64,000 nucleotides of DNA from Streptomyces leeuwenhoekii (GTDB lineage: Bacteria > Actinomycetota > Actinomycetes > Streptomycetales > Streptomycetaceae). The DNA lies in the NCBI RefSeq assembly GCF_001013905.1, contig NZ_LN831790.1, positions 3,300,001 through 3,364,000 of the forward strand, given 5' to 3'. A model generated the notes under the pieces. The model had not been told where the DNA came from, did no database searches, and saw nothing but the letters and a program-made list of their open reading frames with translations. Below, one piece after another: positions 34,415-42,818 of the stretch. Positions within the stretch are counted from its first letter, which is position 1. Every line of letters begins with the position of its first letter. Both the position numbers and the translations under genes were made by a program.

Positions 34415-35377
34415 ATGTCCACCAATGCACCCACCGCAGATCACGCACTCTCGGACGTCGCCGCGTCCGACAGCACGCTGCGCCGCTTCCTCCACGGGCT
34501 GCCCGGCGTCGACGCGGTCGGCCTGGAGGCGCGCGCCGCCTCCCTGGGCACCCGCTCCATCAAGACCACGGCGAAGGCGTACGCCCTCGACCTCGCGATC
34601 TCGATGGTCGACCTGACGACGCTGGAAGGCGCGGACACCCCGGGCAAGGTCCGGGCGCTCGGCGCCAAGGCGGTCCGCCCCGACCCGACCGACCGCACGG
34701 CCCCGTCCACGGCCGCGGTCTGCGTCTACCCGGACATGGTGGCCACCGCCAAGGAGGCCGTCGCCGGTTCCGGCGTGAAGGTCGCCTCGGTCGCCACCGC
34801 GTTCCCGGCGGGCCGCGCCCCCCTTGCCGTCAAGCTGGCCGACGTGCGCGAGGCCGTGGCGGCGGGCGCCGACGAGATCGACATGGTCATCGACCGCGGC
34901 GCCTTCCTCGCGGGGAACTACCGGAAGGTGTACGACGAGATCGTCGCCGTGAAGGAGGCGTGCGGCACCTCCGCCCGCCTGAAGGTCATCTTCGAGACCG
35001 GCGAGCTGTCGACGTACGACAACATCCGCCGTGCGAGCTGGCTCGGCATGCTGGCGGGCGCCGACTTCATCAAGACCTCCACCGGCAAGGTCGCCGTCAA
35101 CGCGACCCCGGCCAACACCCTGCTGATGCTGGAGGCGGTCCGCGACTTCCGCGCCCAGACCGGCATCCAGGTCGGCGTGAAGCCGGCCGGCGGCATCCGC
35201 ACGGCCAAGGACGCGATCAAGTTCCTGGTCCTGGTCAACGAGACCGCGGGCGAGGACTGGCTCGACAACCACTGGTTCCGTTTCGGCGCCTCCTCGCTGC
35301 TGAACGACCTGTTGATGCAGCGCCAGAAGCTGGCCACCGGCCGCTACTCCGGCCCCGACTACGTGACGGTGGACTGA
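34415..35377 (+). CDS. deoC: Deoxyribose-phosphate aldolase
   Basis: This 320-residue aldolase splits deoxyribose-5-phosphate to acetaldehyde and glyceraldehyde-3-phosphate. It has SMVDLTTLEGADT, AAVCVYPDMV, the proton-relay strand ADEIDMVIDRGAF (Asp156), FIKTSTGK with the Schiff-base Lys220, and VGVKPAGGIRT with the second Lys. It is longer at the N-terminus than E. coli DeoC, as is usual for Streptomyces. GTG 34409 is an alternative start and, with the nearby -10, could be leaderless. It is first gene of an operon with two aldehyde dehydrogenase genes. Confidence 0.95.
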   Translation: MSTNAPTADHALSDVAASDSTLRRFLHGLPGVDAVGLEARAASLGTRSIKTTAKAYALDLAISMVDLTTLEGADTPGKVRALGAKAVRPDPTDRTAPSTAAVCVYPDMVATAKEAVAGSGVKVASVATAFPAGRAPLAVKLADVREAVAAGADEIDMVIDRGAFLAGNYRKVYDEIVAVKEACGTSARLKVIFETGELSTYDNIRRASWLGMLAGADFIKTSTGKVAVNATPANTLLMLEAVRDFRAQTGIQVGVKPAGGIRTAKDAIKFLVLVNETAGEDWLDNHWFRFGASSLLNDLLMQRQKLATGRYSGPDYVTVD

Positions 35378-35383
35378 GACACC

Positions 35384-36835
35384 ATGACCATGGAAAAGCA
35401 GACGCCCGTTTTCGAGTACGCGCCGGCGCCCGAGTCGCGCGCGGTCGTCGACATCGCCCCGTCCTACGGCCTGTTCATCGACGGCGAGTTCGCCGAGGCG
35501 GCCGACGGCAAGGTCTTCAAGACCGTCTCCCCGTCCACCGAGGAGGTCCTCTCCGAGGTCGCCGAGGCCGGTGAGGCGGATGTCGACCGCGCCGTGCAGG
35601 CCGCGCGGAAGGCGTTCGAGACGTGGTCGGCGCTGCCCGGCTCCGAGCGCGCGAAGTACCTCTTCCGCATCGCCCGCATCATCCAGGAGCGCAGCCGCGA
35701 ACTCGCGGTCCTCGAAACCCTGGACAACGGCAAGCCGATCAGGGAGACCCGCGACGCCGACCTGCCCCTGGTCGCCGCGCACTTCTTCTACTACGCGGGC
35801 TGGGCCGACAAGCTGGAGCACGCCGGGTTCGGCGCGCACCCCCGCCCCCTCGGTGTCGCGGGCCAGGTCATCCCCTGGAACTTCCCCCTCCTCATGCTGG
35901 CGTGGAAGATCGCCCCGGCGCTCGCGACCGGCAACACGGTGGTGCTGAAGCCGGCCGAGACGACCCCGCTGTCCGCGCTGTTCTTCGCGGACATCTGCCG
36001 CCAGGCGGGCCTGCCCAAGGGCGTCGTCAACATCGTCACCGGTGACGGCCGCGCGGGTGCCGCGCTGGTCGCCCACCCCGGCGTGGACAAGGTCGCCTTC
36101 ACCGGCTCCACGGCGGTCGGCAAGGAGATCGCCCGCACCGTCGCCGGCACCCGCAAGAAGCTCACCCTGGAGCTGGGCGGCAAGGGCGCCAACATCGTCT
36201 TCGACGACGCGCCGATCGACCAGGCCGTCGAGGGCATCGTGAGCGGCATCTTCTTCAACCAGGGCCAGGTCTGCTGCGCGGGCTCGCGCCTGCTGGTCCA
36301 GGAGTCGATCCACGACGAGTTGCTGGACTCCCTCAAGCGCCGCCTGTCCACCCTGCGCCTGGGCGACCCGCTGGACAAGAACACGGACATCGGCGCGATC
36401 AACTCCGCGGAGCAGCTCGCTCGCATCACCGCCCTCGCCGACCAGGGCGAGGCGGAGGGCGCCGAGCGCTGGTCCCCGGCCTGCGAACTTCCCTCGACCG
36501 GCTACTGGTTCGCCCCGACGCTCTTCACGAACGTCACCCAGGCGCACACCATCGCCCGCGACGAGATCTTCGGCCCGGTGCTGTCGGTCCTCACCTTCCG
36601 CACTCCGGACGAGGCGGTCGCCAAGGCCAACAACACCCCCTACGGCCTGTCGGCGGGCATCTGGACGGAGAAGGGCTCGCGCATCCTGGCGGTCGCGAAC
36701 AAGCTCCGCGCGGGTGTGATCTGGTCCAACACGTTCAACAAGTTCGACCCCACCTCGCCGTTCGGCGGTTACAAGGAGTCGGGCTTCGGCCGCGAGGGCG
36801 GCCGCCACGGCCTGGAGGCGTACCTCGATGTCTGA
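35384..36835 (+). CDS. Aldehyde dehydrogenase (full-length, operon with deoC)
   Basis: This 483-residue NAD(P)-dependent enzyme contains VIPWNFPLLMLAWKIAPALA, the cofactor loop FTGSTAVGKEI, general-base Glu263 (TLELGGKGAN) and the nucleophile region GQVCCAGSR with Cys297/Cys298, so it should be active. It begins 6 bp after deoC, and the most economical role is oxidation of acetaldehyde released by DeoC. It shares an 8-bp overlap with the following short aldehyde dehydrogenase-like gene, implying translational coupling. The acetaldehyde role is inferred from context. Confidence 0.93.
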   Translation: MTMEKQTPVFEYAPAPESRAVVDIAPSYGLFIDGEFAEAADGKVFKTVSPSTEEVLSEVAEAGEADVDRAVQAARKAFETWSALPGSERAKYLFRIARIIQERSRELAVLETLDNGKPIRETRDADLPLVAAHFFYYAGWADKLEHAGFGAHPRPLGVAGQVIPWNFPLLMLAWKIAPALATGNTVVLKPAETTPLSALFFADICRQAGLPKGVVNIVTGDGRAGAALVAHPGVDKVAFTGSTAVGKEIARTVAGTRKKLTLELGGKGANIVFDDAPIDQAVEGIVSGIFFNQGQVCCAGSRLLVQESIHDELLDSLKRRLSTLRLGDPLDKNTDIGAINSAEQLARITALADQGEAEGAERWSPACELPSTGYWFAPTLFTNVTQAHTIARDEIFGPVLSVLTFRTPDEAVAKANNTPYGLSAGIWTEKGSRILAVANKLRAGVIWSNTFNKFDPTSPFGGYKESGFGREGGRHGLEAYLDV

Positions 36836-37718
36836 CGCGCGACTGAGTGTCTTCAAGACCTACAAGCTGTACGTCGGCGGGAAATTCCCGCGTTCGGAGA
36901 GCGGCCGGGTGTACGAGGTGACCGACACGAAGGGCACATGGCTGGCCAACGCCCCCCTTTCCTCCCGCAAGGACGCCCGGGACGCGGTGGTCGCCGCGCG
37001 CAAGGCGTTCGGCGGCTGGTCGGGCGCGACGGCGTACAACCGCGGCCAGATCCTCTACCGCGTCGCGGAGATGCTGGAGGGCCGCCGCGACCAGTTCGTC
37101 CGCGAGGTGGCCGACGCCGAGGGGCTGTCGAAGGCCAAGGCCGCCGAGCAGGTGGACGCGGCGATCGACCGCTGGGTCTGGTACGCGGGCTGGACCGACA
37201 AGATCGCCCAGGTGACCGGCGGCGGCAACCCGGTCGCGGGCCCGTTCTTCAACCTGTCCTCCCCCGAGCCGACGGGTGTGGTGGCGGTCCTGGCCCCGCA
37301 GGAGTCGTCCTTCCTGGGCCTGGTCTCGGTCGTCGCCCCGGTGATCGCCACCGGCAACACGGCGGTGGTGGTCGCGAGCGAGAGGTCCCCGCTCCCGGCC
37401 CTGTCCCTCGCCGAGGTCCTCGCCACCTCCGACCTGCCCGGCGGCGTGGTCAACATCCTGTCCGGCCGCACGGCGGAGATCGCCGCGCCGCTCGCCGCCC
37501 ACCAGGACGTGAACGCCATCGACCTCGCCGGTGCCGGCGAGGAACTGGCCAAGGAACTGGAGATCGCGGCGGCCGACAACCTCAAGCGCGTACTGCGTCC
37601 ACAGCCTGTGGACGACTGGACGGCGACTCCGGGCACCGAGCGCATGACCGCGTTCCTGGAGACGAAGACGGTCTGGCACCCGACCGGCTCGCTGGGCGCG
37701 TCCGGCTCGTCGTACTGA
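36828..37718 (+). CDS. Half-length aldehyde dehydrogenase-like protein lacking the active site
   Basis: This 296-residue protein aligns with the N-terminal half of aldehyde dehydrogenases: KTYKLYVGGKFPRSESGRVY, DAVVAARKAFGGWSGATAYN, VLAPQESSFLGLVSVVAPVI and PGGVVNILSGRTAEIA. The cofactor loop is degenerate (IDLAGAGEELAKE in place of FTGSTxVG), and the protein ends before the general-base Glu and the catalytic Cys. It closes with a distinct tail, KTVWHPTGSLGASGSSY. There is no frameshift; the ending looks designed. It overlaps the full-length enzyme gene by 8 bp. It is probably a non-catalytic partner subunit. Confidence 0.88.
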   Translation: MSDARLSVFKTYKLYVGGKFPRSESGRVYEVTDTKGTWLANAPLSSRKDARDAVVAARKAFGGWSGATAYNRGQILYRVAEMLEGRRDQFVREVADAEGLSKAKAAEQVDAAIDRWVWYAGWTDKIAQVTGGGNPVAGPFFNLSSPEPTGVVAVLAPQESSFLGLVSVVAPVIATGNTAVVVASERSPLPALSLAEVLATSDLPGGVVNILSGRTAEIAAPLAAHQDVNAIDLAGAGEELAKELEIAAADNLKRVLRPQPVDDWTATPGTERMTAFLETKTVWHPTGSLGASGSSY

Positions 37719-37751
37719 CGGCCGGTCCGGCCGGTCCGGCTGGTTCACCGC

Positions 37752-37799
37752 GCCGGGAGCCCGCGCCCTCCTCCGTCCGGGAGGAGCGCGGCTCCCGGC
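37752..37799. terminator. Terminator after deoC-aldh operon
   Basis: GCCGGGAGCC (37752-37761) pairs with GGCTCCCGGC (37790-37799), and inner CTCCTCC pairs with GGGAGGAG. It is a long stem between convergent genes. Confidence 0.75.
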
Positions 37800-37815
37800 T
37801 CCGCCGTTCGGGACG

Positions 37816-38220
37816 TCAGCCGCCCAGCAGCCCCGCCACCCGCCCCGCCACCGGCACCCCGCCGACCGACGGGGCCTGGGTCACCGGATCGGTCACCGCC
37901 CGCGTGCTCAGCGGCTTGAAGTCGGCCACCTGCGTGCCGACGCCGTTGGCGAGCGGGTCCACGCCCGTGCCCCCGAGCGGGTTGGGCCGCAGCGCCGCCA
38001 CCGGGCCCGCCGCATGGCGGACGGTGCCGGTGGTCGCCGACAGAGCGGTCTGCGCGCCCCTGTCGTCCGCGGCGGCGGGTGGGGGCGGCGCCGCACCGGC
38101 GGGGGCCGCCGGGCCCGCGGCGGCCGTCGCCGTGCCGGCTCCCAGCGCGGCGCCCGCGGTCGCGAGGGCGACCAGGGCCCGCCGGGCGAAGGGGGTGCGG
38201 GGGGACGCGTGTCGGGTCAT
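37816..38220 (-). CDS. Secreted hypothetical protein
   Basis: This 134-residue protein has a signal peptide (RHASPRTPFARR then ALVALATAGAALGAGTATA) and a low-complexity mature part with GPVAALRPNPLGGTGVDPLA and a C-terminal GGVPVAGRVAGLLGG. No domain is recognised. Its composition and Pro/Gly/Leu ending resemble the other small secreted protein of this window at 44521-44853, which also sits beside a convergent gene near the afsQ locus. ATG 38220 is the start that exposes the signal peptide. Confidence 0.7.
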   Translation of the reverse strand: MTRHASPRTPFARRALVALATAGAALGAGTATAAAGPAAPAGAAPPPPAAADDRGAQTALSATTGTVRHAAGPVAALRPNPLGGTGVDPLANGVGTQVADFKPLSTRAVTDPVTQAPSVGGVPVAGRVAGLLGG

Positions 38221-38391
38221 CGCTGCTGCCGCCTCGTCGTCGCGCGGCGCCCACCGGGCGCTGCGGAACACCCCTCGGGCGCCGCGGAAGGTAATCGTAA
38301 GAACGCACACCGTAGCGGAGATGTGACGCGCGCTGCAAAGCCGCTCCGGCGGGTCGTACGGCGGCCGCCGGATGCCTCACACTGGTGTCCC

Positions 38392-39027
38392 GTGAGCTCC
38401 CAACCGCCCATACCCACGCGAGTCGTGCTGCTCTGCGGCCCTTCCGGCTCGGGCAAGTCCCTTCTCGCCGCCCGCTCCGGCCTGCCGGTGCTGCGGCTCG
38501 ACGACTTCTACAAGGAGGGCACCGACCCCTCGCTGCCGCTGGTGGCCGGGAGCTCCGACATCGACTGGGACCACCCCGGTTCCTGGGACGCGGACGCGGC
38601 CGTCGCCGCCATCACGGAGCTGTGCCGTACGGGCCGTACGCGGATCCCCGTCTACGACATCGCCCTCAGCGCCCGCACCGGCGAGGAGGCGGTCGACATC
38701 GGCCGGACCCCGCTGTTCATCGCGGAGGGCATCTTCGCGGCCGAGATCGTGGCCCGCTGCCGGGACTTGGGTGTCCTGGCCGACGCGCTGTGCCTGAGCC
38801 GCGGCCCGGTGACCACGTTCCGCCGCCGCTTCCTGCGCGACCTGAAGGAGGGCCGCAAGTCGGTGCCGTTCCTGGTGCGCCGCGGCTGGCGGCTGATGCG
38901 GCAGGAGCGGACGATCATCGCCCGTCAGACGGCGCTGGGCGCGTACGCCTGCGACCGGGACGAGGCGCTGGGCCGCCTGGCCGCCGCCGCGGTGGGCGGC
39001 TGCCCCGCGGCCCGCACACCGGCGTAA
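38392..39027 (+). CDS. udk: Uridine kinase family protein
   Basis: This 211-residue P-loop kinase reads VVLLCGPSGSGKSLLAARSG (Walker A about 16-23), then VLRLDDFYKEGTDPSLPLV with the DDFY nucleoside-binding motif, DIDWDHPGSWD typical of uridine kinases, and FIAEGIFAAEIVARCRD. It should phosphorylate uridine or cytidine with NTP, the salvage counterpart to the catabolic genes around it. GTG 38392 is used. It stops with TAA, uncommon for this window. No nucleoside-regulon palindrome precedes it. Confidence 0.85.
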   Translation: MSSQPPIPTRVVLLCGPSGSGKSLLAARSGLPVLRLDDFYKEGTDPSLPLVAGSSDIDWDHPGSWDADAAVAAITELCRTGRTRIPVYDIALSARTGEEAVDIGRTPLFIAEGIFAAEIVARCRDLGVLADALCLSRGPVTTFRRRFLRDLKEGRKSVPFLVRRGWRLMRQERTIIARQTALGAYACDRDEALGRLAAAAVGGCPAARTPA

Positions 39028-39088
39028 CCGGACGACATCGGCGCGGGACGCCCACGGCACGTCCCCGCCCGTCCACACAGAACGAGAA

Positions 39089-39124
39089 CGGGGCTGGACG
39101 GCCCCCCCGGCCCTCCAGCCCCGC
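39089..39124. terminator. Terminator after udk
   Basis: CGGGGCTGGA pairs with TCCAGCCCCG around a C-rich loop, about 60 bp beyond the udk stop codon. Confidence 0.7.
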
Positions 39125-39125
39125 T

Positions 39126-39196
39126 CCCGTTTCCCCCGTGCTCCCCCGTTTCCCCCGTTTCCCCCGTGCTCCCCCGTTTCCCCCGTCTCTCCCCCG
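39126..39196. repeat. Simple tandem repeat of CCCCCGTTT / CCCCCGTGCT units
   Basis: About eight units of 9-11 bp alternate between CCCGTTTCC and CCCGTGCTCC between the convergent udk and sigQ genes. Such C-tract microsatellites are prone to slippage. Nothing coding is visible between 39028 and 39306. Confidence 0.75.
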
Positions 39197-39306
39197 CGTG
39201 GTCCCCCCGGTTCCCCGTGGTGCCTCCCCCGTGAGTAAGAGACGCTCACCGCGCCCGTGATACACCCCGGGCCGGAAATTTTTTCTGTGCTTTTCCGGGC
39301 CGCCCC

Positions 39307-40128
39307 TCAGGCGACGAGCTCGCCGAAGGCGTCCTCCTGGTCGCGCCCGAAGCTGAGGGCCTCGTCGTCGCGCAGCCGGCGCAGCGACCGCCAGATGCTG
39401 GACTTCACCGTGCCGACGCTGATGCCGAGGATGTCCGCGATCTCCGGGTCCGTACGGCCCTCGTAGTAGCGCAGGACCAGCATGGTGCGCTGGGTCTCGG
39501 GCAGCCGCGCCAGCGCCTGCCACAGGACCGCCCGCAGTTCGGTGCCGCGCATCGCGTCCGTGTCGCCGGGCGTCTCCGGCAGTTCCTCGGTCGGGTACTC
39601 GTTGAGCTTGCGGCGCCGCCAGGCGCTGATGTGCAGGTTGGTCATGGTGCGGCGGAGGTATCCGCCGACGGCCGCCTTGTCGCTGATCCGGTCCCACGCC
39701 CGGTACGTCGAGAACAGCGCGCTCTGCAGCAGGTCCTCGGCCTCGAAGCGGTCCCCGGTCAGGTGGTAGGCGGTCGCGTACAGGGAGGCGCGGCGCTCCC
39801 GGACGTAGGCGGTGAACGCCGCTTCGGCGTCCACGGCCCGCGCCGGCGAGCGGCGCTCCCCCGGCGCCTCCCCGTACGCGGCTCCCGCCTGCGTCTCCCC
39901 CGTGTGCGTGTCGGCCACCGCGCTGGGCTGGATCCCCTGCTGCCCGTACGCGGTGTGCTGGCGCCCGGCGCCGCGGGCGCACCCGCGCCCCGTCCCGGGC
40001 TCCCGGACGCGCTCGAGCAGGGCGGTCCCCGCGCCGGCACCGGACTTCTCCGAACCCCGGTGCGCGTGCATGTCGTGCAGACGCGTGACCACTGCGCCGC
40101 TGGTGATGGTGCCGTGCAGCGTGTTCAT
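39307..40128 (-). CDS. sigQ: ECF sigma factor SigQ
   Basis: This 273-residue ECF sigma factor has a long, poorly conserved N-terminal extension (about 95 residues), region 2 (FTAYVRERRASLYATAYHLT, RFEAEDLLQSALFSTYRAWD) and region 4 (LARLPETQRTMLVLRYYEGR, IADILGISVGTVKSSIWRSL). It lies divergent from afsQ1, the arrangement in S. coelicolor where SigQ and AfsQ1/Q2 interact in control of antibiotic production and development. ATG 40128 gives a normal start. The AfsQ1-type direct repeat at 40264 lies in its promoter, so it should be an AfsQ1 target. Confidence 0.93.
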   Translation of the reverse strand: MNTLHGTITSGAVVTRLHDMHAHRGSEKSGAGAGTALLERVREPGTGRGCARGAGRQHTAYGQQGIQPSAVADTHTGETQAGAAYGEAPGERRSPARAVDAEAAFTAYVRERRASLYATAYHLTGDRFEAEDLLQSALFSTYRAWDRISDKAAVGGYLRRTMTNLHISAWRRRKLNEYPTEELPETPGDTDAMRGTELRAVLWQALARLPETQRTMLVLRYYEGRTDPEIADILGISVGTVKSSIWRSLRRLRDDEALSFGRDQEDAFGELVA

Positions 40129-40263
40129 CTCGCGCCCCCCGTCATGGACTTCCGGTGTTCTTCGTACAGTCGTGCCAGGCGGCCCGCCGGGCGGTCCGGC
40201 CCGGAGCGGCTGCCTGTGTTCCACGAGCCTGCCGTCCCGACTTCATGGCCGTGTCCGCCGACT

Positions 40264-40279
40264 GTCACAGACCTGTCAC
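40264..40279. promoter_or_regulatory. AfsQ1 operator (GTnAC-n6-GTnAC)
   Basis: GTCAC-AGACCT-GTCAC fits the published AfsQ1 consensus exactly, in the sigQ-afsQ1 intergenic region. A third GTCAC follows 9 nt later (40288-40292). It should control sigQ and perhaps afsQ1 itself. Confidence 0.85.
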
Positions 40280-40419
40280 AGCTCTCCGTCACGCGAGGGG
40301 CACGCTTCCTCCACGGCGGCGCGGACCGGGGCCCCGGCGCCGCGCCGGGCCCGGGGGCGCCCCCGTTCCCCGCGCCGCCCGGTCGAACAGCACGGCCTCC
40401 ATGGGCCAGAATGAGGCCC

Positions 40420-41097
40420 GTGCCTTCCCTGTTGCTGATCGAGGACGACGACGCCATCCGTACGGCCCTGGAGCTCTCTCTGACGCGCCAGGGACACCGG
40501 GTGGCCACCGCTGCCAGCGGTGAGGACGGTCTGAAGCTGCTGCGCGAGCAGCGGCCGGACCTGATCGTGCTGGACGTGATGCTGCCCGGCATCGACGGGT
40601 TCGAGGTGTGCCGGCGCATCCGGCGCACGGACCAGTTGCCGATCATCCTGCTGACCGCCCGGAGCGACGACATCGACGTGGTCGTCGGCCTGGAGTCGGG
40701 CGCCGACGACTATGTGGTCAAGCCGGTGCAGGGCAGGGTCCTCGACGCCCGGATCCGGGCCGTGCTGCGGCGCGGGGAGCGGGAGTCCAGCGACTCGGCG
40801 ACCTTCGGCACCCTGGTCATCGACCGTGCCGCGATGACCGTCACCAAGAACGGCGAGGACCTCCAGCTCACCCCGACCGAGCTGCGGCTGCTGCTGGAGC
40901 TGAGCCGGCGGCCGGGGCAGGCGCTGTCGCGGCAGCAGTTGCTGCGGCTGGTGTGGGAGCACGACTACCTAGGTGACTCGCGGCTCGTGGACGCCTGTGT
41001 GCAGCGGCTGCGCGCCAAGGTCGAGGACGTGCCGTCGTCCCCGACGCTGATCCGTACCGTGCGCGGTGTCGGCTACCGGCTGGATCCGCCTCAGTGA
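40420..41097 (+). CDS. afsQ1: Response regulator AfsQ1
   Basis: This 225-residue OmpR-family regulator has a receiver (LLLIEDDDAIRTALELSLT; phospho-acceptor Asp52 in LIVLDVMLPGIDGF; Lys of DDYVVKPV) and a C-terminal winged helix (LTPTELRLLLELSRRPGQAL, VDACVQRLRAKVEDV, IRTVRGVGYRLD). The GTG at 40420 gives the length known for S. coelicolor AfsQ1; ATG 40411 would add three residues. AfsQ1 activates actinorhodin, undecylprodigiosin and CDA genes under glutamate growth and affects nitrogen genes. Its stop overlaps the afsQ2 start (GTGA). Confidence 0.97.
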   Translation: MPSLLLIEDDDAIRTALELSLTRQGHRVATAASGEDGLKLLREQRPDLIVLDVMLPGIDGFEVCRRIRRTDQLPIILLTARSDDIDVVVGLESGADDYVVKPVQGRVLDARIRAVLRRGERESSDSATFGTLVIDRAAMTVTKNGEDLQLTPTELRLLLELSRRPGQALSRQQLLRLVWEHDYLGDSRLVDACVQRLRAKVEDVPSSPTLIRTVRGVGYRLDPPQ

Positions 41098-42818
41098 CAC
41101 GGGAACACCAGGGGGGTTCGCGCGGCTGGGCCGCGGCGCGCAAGGGAGTCTGGTCGCGGCTGCGCCTGACCAGCCTGCGGCTGAGGCTGGTCGTCGTCTT
41201 CGGGCTGGTCGCGCTCACCGCGGCCGTGTCCGCGTCCGGCATCGCGTACTGGCTCAACCGGGAGGCGGTGCTCACCCGCGCCCAGGACGCCGTGCTGCGG
41301 GACTTCGAGCGGGAGATGCAGAACCGGGCCGGCGCCCTGCCCGAGCACCCCACGCGGGAGGAGCTGCGGCGCACCGCGGGCCAGATGGCCGACAGCGGGC
41401 GGCAGTTCAGCGTGCTGCTCGTCGCCGAGGGCCGCGAGGGCGGGACGGTGTACGGCACCTCCGGCGATCTCGGCGGCTTCACCCCGGCGGACGTGCCGGC
41501 CTCGCTGCGCGAGGCGGTGGACAAGCGGCAGAAGATCACCGCGGCCAACAAGCACCCCTACCACCTGTACTGGCAGCGGATCGTCCACGGCGACACCCCG
41601 TATCTGGTGGCCGGCACCAAGGTGATCGGGGGCGGCCCGACCGGTTACATGCTCCAGTCGCTGGAGCCGGAGGCGAAGGATCTCGGGTCGCTGGCCTGGT
41701 CGCTGGGGATCGCCACGGGGCTGGCGCTGATCGGTTCCGCGCTGCTCGCGCAGGCCGCCGCCTCGACGGTCCTCAAGCCCGTGCAGCGGCTGGGGGTGGC
41801 CGCGCGGCGGCTCGGCGAGGGCAAGCTGGACACGCGGCTGAGGGTGTCCGGCACCGATGAACTGGCCGACCTCTCGCGCACGTTCAACAGCGCCGCCGAG
41901 GCGCTGGAGAAGCGGGTGGCGGACATGGCCGCGCGGGAGGCGGCCTCGCGGCGGTTCGTGGCGGACATGAGCCACGAGCTGCGGACGCCGCTGACCGCGA
42001 TCACCGCCGTGACGGAAGTGCTGGAGGAGGAGCTGGAGTTCGAGGGCGGCGGCATCGACCCGATGATCGAGCCGGCCGTACGGCTGGTGGTGAGCGAGAC
42101 GCGGCGGCTGAACGATCTGGTGGAGAACCTGATGGAGGTCACCCGCTTCGACGCGGGCACCGCCCGGCTGGTCCTGGACGACGTCGACGTCGCCGACCAG
42201 ATCACCGCGTGCATCGACGCCCGCGCCTGGCTGGACGCCGTGGAGCTGGACGCCGAGCGCGGCATCCACGCCCGGCTCGACCCGCGCCGCCTGGACGTGA
42301 TCCTCGCCAACCTGATCGGCAACGCGCTCAAGCACGGCGGCTCGCCGGTGCGGGTGTCGGTGACGGAGTCGGACGGGCCGGGCCCGGCGGGTACGGCGGG
42401 TACGGCGGGCGCGGAGGATCCGGGGAACGCCGAGTACACCGAGCACGCGGAGACCTCGGCGGGCGCGGAGTACGCGGAGGGCGCGGAGGTCGTGATCCGG
42501 GTGCGGGACCACGGGCCCGGCATCCCCGAGGACGTCCTGCCGCACGTCTTCGACCGCTTCTACAAGGCGAGCGCCTCCCGGCCGCGTTCCGAGGGCAGCG
42601 GGCTCGGCCTGTCCATCGCCCTGGAGAACGCGCACATCCACGGCGGCCGCATCACCGCGGAGAACCACCCCGAGGGGGGCGCGGTGTTCACGCTGCGGCT
42701 GCCGCGGGACGCCTCCGACCTGACCGAGCAGAATGCCGCGGGCGGCGCGGGCACGGCGGGCGGCGCAGGTGACGGGGGCGCCGAGGGCGAGGGCAAGGAC
42801 GCGAAGGGGCGGGGCTGA
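41094..42818 (+). CDS. afsQ2: Sensor histidine kinase AfsQ2
   Basis: This 574-residue membrane kinase has two helices (about 29-53 and 200-223) bracketing an extracellular sensor of about 145 residues, a HAMP linker, the phospho-acceptor His294 (DMSHELRTPLTAI), and HATPase_c with N-box ANLIGNALKHGG, DHGPGIPED, VFDRFYKAS and GSGLGLSIALEN. Between the N-box and DHGPG there is a low-complexity insert of about 37 residues (about 428-464) that is not part of the ATPase fold. A Gly/Ala tail follows the kinase core. It is translationally coupled to afsQ1 and to the next gene (TGATG). Confidence 0.96.
   Translation: MTREHQGGSRGWAAARKGVWSRLRLTSLRLRLVVVFGLVALTAAVSASGIAYWLNREAVLTRAQDAVLRDFEREMQNRAGALPEHPTREELRRTAGQMADSGRQFSVLLVAEGREGGTVYGTSGDLGGFTPADVPASLREAVDKRQKITAANKHPYHLYWQRIVHGDTPYLVAGTKVIGGGPTGYMLQSLEPEAKDLGSLAWSLGIATGLALIGSALLAQAAASTVLKPVQRLGVAARRLGEGKLDTRLRVSGTDELADLSRTFNSAAEALEKRVADMAAREAASRRFVADMSHELRTPLTAITAVTEVLEEELEFEGGGIDPMIEPAVRLVVSETRRLNDLVENLMEVTRFDAGTARLVLDDVDVADQITACIDARAWLDAVELDAERGIHARLDPRRLDVILANLIGNALKHGGSPVRVSVTESDGPGPAGTAGTAGAEDPGNAEYTEHAETSAGAEYAEGAEVVIRVRDHGPGIPEDVLPHVFDRFYKASASRPRSEGSGLGLSIALENAHIHGGRITAENHPEGGAVFTLRLPRDASDLTEQNAAGGAGTAGGAGDGGAEGEGKDAKGRG

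Noticed and set aside
34313..36856. Open minus-strand frame of about 850 codons under deoC and aldehyde dehydrogenase genes
   Set aside because: It is antisense to two enzymes with intact catalytic motifs and has no domain of its own.
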